Below, in pieces: positions 1 to 5,584 of a stretch of 9,555 nucleotides of DNA. The DNA comes from Schaedlerella sp. (lineage in GTDB: Bacteria; Bacillota; Clostridia; Lachnospirales; Lachnospiraceae). The DNA lies in the NCBI GenBank assembly GCA_020024595.1, contig JAHHTO010000092.1, forward strand, positions 1 to 9,555, in the 5' to 3' direction. How positions within the stretch are numbered: the first letter of the stretch is position 1; every line of letters starts with the position of its first letter. The position numbers were made by a program, and so were the translations under genes. The notes under the pieces are model-generated. The model did no database searches. It saw only the letters and a list, made by a program, of their open reading frames with translations, and was not told the DNA's origin.

Positions 1-98
1 TATTTTGACTCCTTTCCTATAACTGCTGTTCCATTCACCACAAATGAGCCGCAGCCATATGTATTCGGTGGCAGAAACCACCCTTTACATATTAGCTC
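1..98 (-). other. Left flank after the integrase breakpoint, leading to a gene off the edge
   Basis: At base 98 the minus-strand sequence stops matching an integrase and becomes unrelated DNA, although the reading frame stays open to the window edge. It contains a small hairpin (67-82, GGTGG/CCACC with a 6-nt loop). It ends with a strong ribosome-binding-site-like stretch, AGGAAAGGAG (18-9), about 8 nt from the edge. This suggests that a leftward gene starts just outside the window. The gene cannot be identified. Confidence 0.4.
67..82. repeat. Short inverted repeat (5-bp stem)
   Basis: GGTGG (67-71), loop CAGAAA, then CCACC (78-82). There is no T run on either side, so it is not a convincing terminator. 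It sits 16 nt from the point where the integrase homology ends, so it could be part of the joining event or of a leader for the next gene. Confidence 0.4.
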
Positions 99-502
99 TT
101 GATTGTGGATTGTCTTAAGATATACCTGCGAATATCCATTTCCGTTGGCGTCTCTATGATTCATAATCATGTTCTGCCACTGACGGATATCTGCCGTCTT
201 GATCTCCTGCAGCTTTCTGTCTGCAAAATACGAAAGAATTTTCTTATCGACAATGTGCTTTTTAGTCAGCCAGGTATTATATTTAATCCTGGATTTAATA
301 TCGTTCAGATAAATATCCACAAAATCTCCGAATGTCATATCCAGACTTCTATTTTCCTTTAATTTGAACGCCCTCTCCCAGTCTTGCGCATCACTTTTGC
401 GCTTAAATCCTCTCTTTGTCTTTTGCTTTCTGGTACCTGTCCAATCCTTATAATAGGTACGAACTTCATAAGTATTGGTCTTTTTGTTTTAATAATTGCC
501 AT
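99..502 (-). pseudogene. int: Tn916-family tyrosine integrase, frameshifted and truncated
   Basis: The minus-strand start ATG (502-500) follows an AGAAGGTG ribosome binding site and reads MAIIK, then shifts frame. Restoring one A in the AAAA run at 490-487 gives a continuous 135-residue integrase N-terminus. It has an AP2-like arm-binding domain (about 11-47, with YEVRTYYKDW) followed by a SAM-like core-binding domain (about 54-115, with LDMTFGDFVDIYL and ADIRQWQNMI). Homology ends at HNQ (codon 101-99), where full-length relatives continue with a core-binding helix and the catalytic R-H-R-Y domain to about 370-400 residues. The catalytic domain is therefore absent and the gene is dead for two independent reasons. 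It lies 31 nt downstream of the excisionase-like gene, as in intact ICEs. The family assignment rests on remembered relatives, not on a search. Confidence 0.85.
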
Positions 503-533
503 TTATTTTCACCTTCTTTCTTGAACTCCCACA

Positions 534-722
534 TTATTTTGTTTCGCTCATGCCATAAACACGTTCTTCAAAATATTTACGGCTAATTTTGCCCTTAACA
601 ACTACAAATCCCTGTTTTTCCAGTTCATCGTTTAGCTTGCGTACCAGACGATACGCAAAGGAATCAGATACTTCTAATTCCCAGGCAACTTCTTTTGCTG
701 AGATAAATAATTTACTCGCCAT
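534..722 (-). CDS. Small excisionase-like helix-turn-helix protein
   Basis: A 62-aa basic protein. Residues 5-30 (LFISAKEVAWELEVSDSFAY) form a winged-HTH/MerR-like DNA-binding unit, followed by a charged helix and a short strand region ending near SRKYFEERVYG. This matches the small DNA-binding proteins that precede Tn916-like integrases in Clostridia. They act as excisionases or recombination directionality factors, and are sometimes labelled only as transcriptional regulators. The start at 722 is supported by AGGAGG at 736-731. Its promoter (813-785) is covered by operators for the divergent XRE repressor, so its expression is probably repressed during quiescent integration. The frame is intact even though the integrase is not. 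Excisionase activity is inferred from position and family. It could also be a plain regulator of int. Confidence 0.75.
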   Translation of the reverse strand: MASKLFISAKEVAWELEVSDSFAYRLVRKLNDELEKQGFVVVKGKISRKYFEERVYGMSETK

Positions 723-760
723 ATTTTCTTCCTCCTTTCCCTTTTTATAAATTCTATCAA

Positions 761-865
761 TTCATTTTCGAACTGTGCACTTGTATTATAACATTTCATT
801 TTTGAACTGTAAACAGAATGATTTCAATATTGAACGGTTTTTTTTGTATTTCATTTTTGAACTGT
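761..865. promoter_or_regulatory. Array of four TTCA-N4-TGAA operators between xis and the XRE gene
   Basis: Four copies of a 16-bp site with consensus TTCATTTTTGAACTGT occur at 761-776 (TTCATTTTCGAACTGT), 795-810 (exact), 823-838 (TTCAATATTGAACGGT) and 850-865 (exact). Start-to-start spacings are 34, 28 and 27 bp. The core TTCA-N4-TGAA is palindromic, and the third copy, TTCAATATTGAA, is a perfect 12-bp palindrome. All copies point the same way and none was noticed elsewhere in the window. They overlap both divergent promoters and lie next to an XRE-type repressor gene, so they are very probably its binding sites. That the bound protein is this XRE protein is inferred. Confidence 0.8.
785..813 (-). 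promoter_or_regulatory. Promoter of the xis-int transcript
   Basis: On the minus strand the -35 is TTTACA (813-808), the spacer is 17 nt, and the -10 is a consensus TATAAT (790-785). Transcription should start near 778, about 56 nt before the xis-like start codon. Operator 2 (795-810) fills the spacer and operator 1 (761-776) lies just downstream of the start site, so a bound repressor would block this promoter. Confidence 0.75.
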
Positions 866-877
866 TTATGTTATAAT
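849..877 (+). promoter_or_regulatory. Promoter of the XRE repressor gene
   Basis: A consensus -10 TATAAT lies at 872-877. The best-spaced -35 is the weak TTTCAT at 849-854 (17-nt spacer). Operator 4 (850-865) covers that -35 and the spacer, which fits autorepression. The ribosome binding site GAAGGAG follows at 894-900. Confidence 0.6.
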
Positions 878-909
878 AAGAGACAAGAATTGTGAAGGAG
901 CGATTAAAT

Positions 910-1338
910 ATGACTGTTGGAGATAAAATCAGAAAATATCGGTTAGAACAAGGATATACCCAAAAAGAATTGGCTATAAAGGCAGGACTGAGTGAGTCAG
1001 CTGTAAGAAATTATGAACTTGGGAACCGCACCGCTTCCCAGCATCAATTAGAAAAAATTGCCAATGCATTAAAAATCAGCCCATTCGCATTGTCCGATCC
1101 AAACTTTGACACCTATATAAGTGTTATGCATTCTCTTTTCGCATTAGAAGACCAGTATGGGCTGCATGCCTACAGAGATGAATCCGGGGTACCTCAACTG
1201 ATGTTTAAGGATAAAGGGCATGATTCATTAAATATGCTGGATCAAGTTGGTGAATGGGCAGATATGTATCAGAAATACAGAAATGAAGAAATTACTGAAG
1301 AGGAATACTTAAATTGGAAAAATAGATATAAATTATAA
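910..1338 (+). CDS. XRE-family transcriptional repressor
   Basis: A 142-aa protein with an N-terminal HTH_3/Cro-CI domain (about residues 3-60: GDKIRKYRLEQGYTQKELA, recognition helix near SESAVRNYELG). A C-terminal region follows without a recognisable LexA/CI protease motif (no obvious Ser-Lys peptidase) and ends in an acidic helix containing EEITEEEYLNWK. The ATG at 910 is preferred because GAAGGAG (894-900) sits 9 nt upstream. A GTG at 892 would overlap that site. It very likely binds the four operators upstream, holding xis-int off and limiting its own transcription. It is followed 11 nt later by the TerB_N gene, so the two probably share a transcript. The pairing may mean the repressor also times expression of that cargo. 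Without a protease domain, the release signal must come from elsewhere, such as an antirepressor, a metallopeptidase, or the partner protein. Confidence 0.85.
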   Translation: MTVGDKIRKYRLEQGYTQKELAIKAGLSESAVRNYELGNRTASQHQLEKIANALKISPFALSDPNFDTYISVMHSLFALEDQYGLHAYRDESGVPQLMFKDKGHDSLNMLDQVGEWADMYQKYRNEEITEEEYLNWKNRYKL

Positions 1339-1349
1339 GGGGATATGTT

Positions 1350-2882
1350 ATGGGATTTTTTAGCAAACTATTCAATAATCAGAAAAAAGAATCTAAAATA
1401 GATTTAACTGCTCTAGCACCACAAAAGTCGACACTCTCAAACTCCATTTTACTTAATATACATCCGGACATACAAAATTACGTTTGGATTGGCGATGGTA
1501 AGATGAAAAACTATATACCGCAACAGAATAATTCTCAAAAAGTAACTATCAACGGCATTACATTTACCTTTTCCTTCGGTCTTCAAGAAGAGCCTAGTTT
1601 GATATTTACTAATCTTCCTATAGCCACAAATACTGTCTCCGTTGAAAGACCACCCTATTTTCCAGTTTATAAAGAACTTTCTCCTGCACAACGAGGTATG
1701 TATTGGAAGCTACTTGCTAATCCGTATGATTCCTCTATTGATATAGGTTATGTTTTTATTTTATATTATGGCTTGGAACGTTACTTATTAACAGATAAAT
1801 ACGAAGAAGTTATAAATATTCTTCTTAAACTAAGAGATATACATACCAACGCTTCCTTTCAATCCTACTCTGCAAATGCTATTATTTTAACTTGTCTCGT
1901 ACGTCAAAGAGCAGACCTTGTAATGAAGTTTATGAATTCATTAGACAAAGAACACGAATACAGTTTTTCTGATAATCTCTTCCTTTTATGCAAATACTGT
2001 TTAAACCTTTCATTAACAGTACCCGAGATAATACGCCTTGCAAAATCTTTTGAATTTACAAAAACAACTTACATAAAAAACTATCCTGATATGTTCTCTG
2101 AAATTTTAACCGAAAATATAAGAGCAAAATATAACGGAAATGAAATTCCATGCGAAAAATTATTAACCAAAGCTGAATTCAATAAGCTTCCTAAACAGAA
2201 AATTCCTATTTTTGCAAACATTTCTATTCGAGATAGGGATATTGAGGTTCCACAAATTTTAACTTCATTCAAATTTAAAAAAGATATCTATTTCTTATTA
2301 GAAAAGACCCATGAAGAGGTTAAATCTAAATTAGCTGAACTGCGAAAAAAAGGAACTGCACCAGAAAAAAAAGCCACACCCAAAAAACTTTCTAAGGAAG
2401 TACTCTCTTTTGATACTTCTCAAGAAACTCTTTTACTTTCAGATTACCAAAAAGCTAAAATTGGTTCAACTGATCAACATTTTGCCTTAATTGCCCTTCA
2501 AAATTTTTATTACAAATATCGAGCCATTGATGATAAATATTTGGAGCTATGTATAAAATACTGTTTAGAAGATATTTCTAATCTTGCAAAAATGCAAAAT
2601 AGTTATCTCAAAGAAGAAGAAAAAAGAATTAATGATATGTTTTTCCTTTCTAAGACTGAAAAGCAAAATGAATTGAACAAAATCACAGTGTTCGATGGAA
2701 CAATACCAGCTTTTAAACGTTTGGCTATAATTTATGAAAACGCAAAAGATTTCGATTCCGCAATAAATATTTGCGAACAAGCTGTTAACTATTATACTTC
2801 TATAGAAATGTTGTCTCAAACAAATGAATTTCAAGATCGTCAAGAAAAACTGCTAAAAAAGAAGTCTAAACTCTCTAAATAA
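1350..2882 (+). CDS. TerB_N-domain protein (stress or conflict-system type), element cargo
   Basis: A 510-aa, Lys/Asn/Tyr-rich protein from visibly AT-rich DNA. The start is set by AAGGGGA just upstream. Residues 1-16 (MGFFSKLF...) are amphipathic and basic. Residues about 40-95 look like a small beta-rich region. From about 96 the sequence PYFPVYKELSPAQRGMYWKL, then GYVFILYYGLERYLL (133-147), matches the TerB N-terminal domain, an all-helical domain found in proteins related to tellurite-resistance TerB. This domain runs to about 315. A Lys/Pro-rich linker (330-350) leads to a helical C-terminal half with a TPR-like repeat at 452-482 (FKRLAIIYENAKDFDSAINI). There is no catalytic motif, signal peptide or membrane helix. 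TerB_N proteins are linked in comparative genomics to ter stress-response and phage-defence contexts. Any such role here is inference. It sits in an operon with the repressor and converges on guaA. Confidence 0.75.
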   Translation: MGFFSKLFNNQKKESKIDLTALAPQKSTLSNSILLNIHPDIQNYVWIGDGKMKNYIPQQNNSQKVTINGITFTFSFGLQEEPSLIFTNLPIATNTVSVERPPYFPVYKELSPAQRGMYWKLLANPYDSSIDIGYVFILYYGLERYLLTDKYEEVINILLKLRDIHTNASFQSYSANAIILTCLVRQRADLVMKFMNSLDKEHEYSFSDNLFLLCKYCLNLSLTVPEIIRLAKSFEFTKTTYIKNYPDMFSEILTENIRAKYNGNEIPCEKLLTKAEFNKLPKQKIPIFANISIRDRDIEVPQILTSFKFKKDIYFLLEKTHEEVKSKLAELRKKGTAPEKKATPKKLSKEVLSFDTSQETLLLSDYQKAKIGSTDQHFALIALQNFYYKYRAIDDKYLELCIKYCLEDISNLAKMQNSYLKEEEKRINDMFFLSKTEKQNELNKITVFDGTIPAFKRLAIIYENAKDFDSAINICEQAVNYYTSIEMLSQTNEFQDRQEKLLKKKSKLSK

Positions 2883-2891
2883 ATACTAATT

Positions 2892-2909
2892 ATTGTCATT
2901 TGATTGTCA
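2892..2909 (+). repeat. Paired ATTGTCA direct repeats at the guaA-proximal end of the element
   Basis: ATTGTCA occurs at 2892-2898 and again at 2903-2909, an 11-bp period that puts both copies on the same face of the helix. They lie in the non-coding strip between the TerB_N stop and the guaA terminator, where the right end of the element should be. Tn916-type integrases bind short direct repeats inside element ends through their N-terminal arm domain, so these could be arm-type sites. That role is inference. Confidence 0.4.
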
Positions 2910-2919
2910 CGACACATAG

Positions 2920-2962
2920 AAAAAGCCCGCAACCCCGCATAAATACTGGGATTGTGGGCTTT
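2920..2962 (-). terminator. guaA rho-independent terminator
   Basis: On the minus strand, AAAGCCCACAATCCC (2962-2948) pairs with GGGGTTGCGGGCTTT (2936-2922) around an 11-nt loop, with one mismatch and one wobble, and is followed by a TTTTT run. It begins 6 nt after the guaA stop. On the plus strand the stem also forms but the T run is poor (CTTTACTC), so it may weakly terminate the TerB_N transcript as well. Confidence 0.85.
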
Positions 2963-2968
2963 ACTCTA

Positions 2969-4261
2969 CTATTCAAACTCAATTGTCGCCGGCGGCTTTG
3001 GACTCATATCATAACACACTCTGTTGACATGCTCCACTTCTGCGAGAATTCTCTGTGTAATCTTATCCAACACTTCCCAATCCAACCGTTCAATAGACGC
3101 TGTCATTGCATCTATTGTATTAACAGCACGAATAATCACCATATATTCAAAACATCTTGCATGGTTCTTCATTCCAACGGACTTGAAATCCGGTACTACT
3201 GTGAAATACTGCCATACCTTTTTATCCAATCCGGCTTTTTCAAACTCTTCTCTGAGAATTGCATCCGATTCACGCACTGCTTCCAGACGTTCTCTCGTAA
3301 TTGCGCCAAGGCATCTTACCCCTAGCCCCGGTCCTGGAAACGGTTGGCGATATACCATATTTTCCGGTAATCCCAGTTCAATTCCACATGCACGAACTTC
3401 ATCCTTGAACAACTGTTTAAGTGGTTCTACCAGTTCGAACTGGAGATCTTCCGGCAGTCCTCCTACATTATGATGAGATTTTACCATTTTAGCTGTCTTT
3501 GTTCCGCTCTCAATGATATCCGGATAAATAGTTCCCTGTCCAAGGAAATCAATTCCATCCAGCTTTCTTGCTTCTTCCTCAAAAACGCGAATAAACTCTC
3601 CGCCAATAATTTTACGTTTTTCTTCTGGATCAGCAACATTTTCCAGCTTTCCTAAAAATCGTTCGGTTGCATCTACATAGATCAGATTCGCATGTAGCTG
3701 ATTCTTAAACACTTCCAAAACGCTTTCAGACTCATTCTTCCGCATCAATCCGTGATTCACATGAACGCAGACAAGCTGCTGTCCGATCGCTTTTAGCAAA
3801 AGTGCTGCTACAACAGAAGAGTCCACCCCTCCTGAAAGAGCCAGTAATACCTTTCTGTCACCAACCTGCTGCCGAACCAGTTCTACTTGGTCTTCAATAA
3901 AGTTCTTCATGTTCCAGTTTGCTTCTGCCTTGCACTGTTCGAACAGAAATTCGCTCAAGGCATCTTTGTCCGGAAGCTTATCCAGCTTCGTCTCACACTT
4001 TGCAGTCGGATGATCGATCGCAATCACAGGATAACCACAATCAAAAATTGTATCTGACACTTCGACTGCAACGCCATCTACGATTCTGTTCTCACCGCCA
4101 TTTAAAATAACGCCTTTTACATTATCCAACTTTCTCAATTCGTCTACAGTAATATCATGTGGATGAATCTCACTGTACACACCGAGATCTCTGATCTCTC
4201 TTGCCAACACAGTATTTTCTGTACTTCCCAAGTCTAGAATTACAATCATATCCTGTTTCAT
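2969..4261 (-). CDS. guaA: GMP synthase with a degenerate, shortened glutaminase domain
   Basis: It converts XMP to GMP using ATP and an amide or ammonia nitrogen, the last step of guanine nucleotide synthesis in the cytosol. The ATP pyrophosphatase P-loop SGGVDSS is at 143-149, with HNVGGLPEDL at 264-273. The C-terminal dimerisation domain has QPFPGPGLG at 306-314 and ends KPPATIEFE. The protein is 430 aa, against about 510-525 for standard GuaA. The missing part is in the N-terminal class I glutamine amidotransferase domain: GGP is GGE (55-57), the GICYG nucleophile loop is replaced by AIDHP (81-85), and about 80 residues including the usual HPE triad segment are gone. It should therefore use free ammonia or a separate glutaminase. 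I recall similar short forms in other Clostridia, so this is probably lineage-typical and not a fresh mutation. The start at 4261 is chosen because AAAGGAG (4276-4270) is 8 nt away. An in-frame ATG at 4267 would be too close to it. Confidence 0.95.
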   Translation of the reverse strand: MKQDMIVILDLGSTENTVLAREIRDLGVYSEIHPHDITVDELRKLDNVKGVILNGGENRIVDGVAVEVSDTIFDCGYPVIAIDHPTAKCETKLDKLPDKDALSEFLFEQCKAEANWNMKNFIEDQVELVRQQVGDRKVLLALSGGVDSSVVAALLLKAIGQQLVCVHVNHGLMRKNESESVLEVFKNQLHANLIYVDATERFLGKLENVADPEEKRKIIGGEFIRVFEEEARKLDGIDFLGQGTIYPDIIESGTKTAKMVKSHHNVGGLPEDLQFELVEPLKQLFKDEVRACGIELGLPENMVYRQPFPGPGLGVRCLGAITRERLEAVRESDAILREEFEKAGLDKKVWQYFTVVPDFKSVGMKNHARCFEYMVIIRAVNTIDAMTASIERLDWEVLDKITQRILAEVEHVNRVCYDMSPKPPATIEFE

Positions 4262-4290
4262 ACTCATTTCTCCTTTGTAATTTTGTTTAC

Positions 4291-4319
4291 ATTATACCTT
4301 ATTCCCTAGAGATTACCAA
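4291..4319 (-). promoter_or_regulatory. guaA promoter
   Basis: On the minus strand the -35 is TTGGTA (4319-4314), the spacer is 17 nt, and the -10 is TATAAT (4296-4291). The predicted leader is only about 23 nt, which leaves no room for a purine riboswitch. Confidence 0.7.
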
Positions 4320-4327
4320 TGATTATT

Positions 4328-4357
4328 TTGCAGTACATGCAGAATTTATGCTATACT
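4328..4357 (+). promoter_or_regulatory. Promoter of the 82-aa small gene
   Basis: The -35 is TTGCAG (4328-4333), the spacer is 18 nt, and the -10 is TATACT (4352-4357). It is back-to-back with the guaA promoter, whose -35 is only 9 bp away, so the two could compete for polymerase or share a regulator. Confidence 0.6.
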
Positions 4358-4397
4358 ATAGAAACACGATCAACAACTAATGAACAGGAGAACTATC

Positions 4398-4646
4398 ATG
4401 AATTTAAATTTTAATCAACTTACTGCAATCCACAAAGCAAAAGAGGCAGTCAATCGTTTTCGAAAGAACCATCCCAAGTTTCCAGCATTCATCAAGGCCG
4501 TCGAGAAGAATGCTCTGAGAGATGGTACTCTCATAGAAATTACTGTCACTACACCGGACGGAACAAGCTATGAATCTAATTTAAAACTGAATAGTGAAGA
4601 CATGGAATTGATGGAAATGATCACCTCATTAACGAAAAGTTTATAG
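4398..4646 (+). CDS. Conserved-looking 82-aa protein of unknown function
   Basis: The protein starts MNLNFNQLTAIHKAKEA. I do not recognise a named domain. It has a basic N-terminal helix (about 8-40, with AVNRFRKNHPKFPAFIKAV), a two-strand segment (about 50-68, GTLIEITVTTPDGTSYESN) and an acidic C-terminal helix. There is no signal peptide or membrane segment, so it should be cytoplasmic. The ATG at 4398 is chosen over 4380 because the upstream ATG is part of the leader with the ribosome binding site (AACAGGAG, about 4383-4390). It has its own promoter, is divergent from guaA, and is followed 69 nt later by the AraC-type gene with no terminator in between, so the two could be co-transcribed. 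Similar small proteins occur in Lachnospiraceae as I recall them, without an assigned role. Confidence 0.7.
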   Translation: MNLNFNQLTAIHKAKEAVNRFRKNHPKFPAFIKAVEKNALRDGTLIEITVTTPDGTSYESNLKLNSEDMELMEMITSLTKSL

Positions 4647-4715
4647 CATTACCAATACAGATATTCCTATGCAACTTTATCGACACACGTTTTACAATAC
4701 AGGAGTTCACATATT

Positions 4716-5552
4716 ATGAGCAATCGTCGCTATAGTTTTGAAGAAACTAAATTCACAAAATTAGATATTCAGTTGCTTTATATTACTCAGGCCTGCTACG
4801 ACCTCGATTGGCACAGCACAGAACATATTCACCATTTTACCGAATTGTTCTATGTACTTCATGGCAGTGGTTATTTTCTTGTGGAAAATAAAAAATTTCC
4901 TGTTACAGAAAATGACTTGGTTATTGTAAACCCGAATGTTTCCCATACAGAAATGGGAAGTTCAGAAAATCCGCTGAACTACATTGTATTAGGAATCAGC
5001 GGGCTGATATTCCAAGACGATGTGATGAATACTACATATAATTATAGCCTGCACAATTTCAATAACTGCAAAGATGATTTTTTATTTTATTTGAAAATGC
5101 TCGTCAAAGAAGTGGATGGTAAAGAAGAGGGCTTTGAAACAATCTGTCAAAATCTACTTGAATCTCTTATACTAAATCTCATCCGCCGTACGCACAATAA
5201 GATCACAATTGCACCTTCTAAAAAAATCACGAAGGAATGCCGCTTTGTAGAACAATATATTGACGAACATTTTACAGAAAACATCACACTCCAGAAATTA
5301 AGTGAATTAACCTACCTCAACAAATATTATCTGGTACATTCGTTCAAAGAATATAATGGAACTTCTCCGATCAACTACTTGATCAACAAGCGAATTAACG
5401 AAGCAAAACAGTTGCTTGAAACCACGAACCATTCTATCGCCAAAATAGCTATTGCCGTTGGTTTTTCTTCGCAATCTTATTTTTCTCAGGTTTTTAAACG
5501 AGAAACGGGGTTGACTCCAAACGAATGGAGAAAAGCAGGAGAGAAGAACTGA
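4716..5552 (+). CDS. AraC-family transcriptional regulator with cupin sensor domain
   Basis: A 278-aa protein. The N-terminal cupin/AraC-binding domain (about 15-100) carries HIHHFTELFYVLHGSGYF and ENDLVIVNPNVSHTEM, the usual sugar-sensing fold. The C-terminal double helix-turn-helix (about 175-275) has LQKLSELTYLNKYYLVHSFK and then IAKIAIAVGFSSQSYFSQVF and FKRETGLTPNEWR, the AraC signature. The start is supported by AGGAG (4701-4705), 10 nt upstream. It converges on the glycosidase/ABC operon with 2 nt between the stop codons, so the most likely job is activating that operon in response to its sugar. No binding site can be tested because the operon promoter is off the right edge. Its own promoter is unclear: TACAAT at 4693-4698 is too close to the ribosome binding site to be convincing, so read-through from the 82-aa gene is possible. 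Confidence 0.93.
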   Translation: MSNRRYSFEETKFTKLDIQLLYITQACYDLDWHSTEHIHHFTELFYVLHGSGYFLVENKKFPVTENDLVIVNPNVSHTEMGSSENPLNYIVLGISGLIFQDDVMNTTYNYSLHNFNNCKDDFLFYLKMLVKEVDGKEEGFETICQNLLESLILNLIRRTHNKITIAPSKKITKECRFVEQYIDEHFTENITLQKLSELTYLNKYYLVHSFKEYNGTSPINYLINKRINEAKQLLETTNHSIAKIAIAVGFSSQSYFSQVFKRETGLTPNEWRKAGEKN

Positions 5553-5584
5553 TTCTATCGAATCAAGTTCTTCTCTCCTGCTTT
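5532..5584. terminator. Bidirectional terminator from a 24-bp inverted repeat inside both convergent genes
   Basis: The left arm (5532-5555) and right arm (5560-5584) pair over 24 bp with a single bulged T and a 4-nt loop TATC. The arms contain the last codons and stops of both the AraC gene (TGA 5550-5552) and the glycosidase gene (TAG 5557-5555). The minus strand has TTTT right after the stem. The plus strand has CTTTC and a TTTTT run about 12 nt later. It should end transcripts from both sides and prevent convergent read-through. Confidence 0.85.

Larger units (their letters stand above)
1..2910. mobile_element. Remnant end of a Tn916/ICE-like integrated element beside guaA
   Basis: This region carries a broken Tn916-type integrase, an excisionase-like gene, a divergently transcribed XRE repressor with an operator array, and an AT-rich accessory gene. 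It stops just short of the guaA terminator. That gene order (int, xis, repressor, cargo) is what is seen at the ends of integrative and conjugative elements. The left boundary is outside the window. The right boundary is inferred to lie between the TerB_N gene stop (2882) and the guaA terminator (2920), because the sequence beyond is core genome. No matching direct repeat that would mark attL/attR was found in the window. With its integrase inactivated, the element is probably immobile unless helped in trans. Confidence 0.6.

Noticed and set aside
99..362. Plus-strand open frame of 87 codons
   Set aside because: It lies opposite the integrase remnant, whose minus-strand frame matches a known family. 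There is no ribosome binding site.
480..502. Programmed ribosomal frameshift in the integrase
   Set aside because: The run is only AAAA, no stimulatory structure is seen, and the gene lacks its catalytic domain anyway, so simple decay is more likely.
857..877. TTGAAC as the -35 of the XRE promoter
   Set aside because: It is only 9 nt from the TATAAT. It is better explained as part of operator 4.
2963..3000. Duplicated guaA 3' end as an attachment repeat
   Set aside because: I looked for a second copy of the guaA terminal sequence in the left part of the window and found none. The other end of the element is outside the window.
2900..3473. Plus-strand open frames across the guaA 3' half
   Set aside because: They are antisense to a clearly conserved guaA, have no domain or ribosome binding site, and cross the guaA terminator.
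4262..4296. Purine riboswitch upstream of guaA
   Set aside because: The predicted leader is about 23 nt, too short for an aptamer, and no conserved purine-riboswitch core is visible.
4670..4698. Dedicated promoter for the AraC-type gene (TACAAT at 4693-4698)
   Set aside because: The start site would fall on the ribosome binding site and the -35 region is poor.
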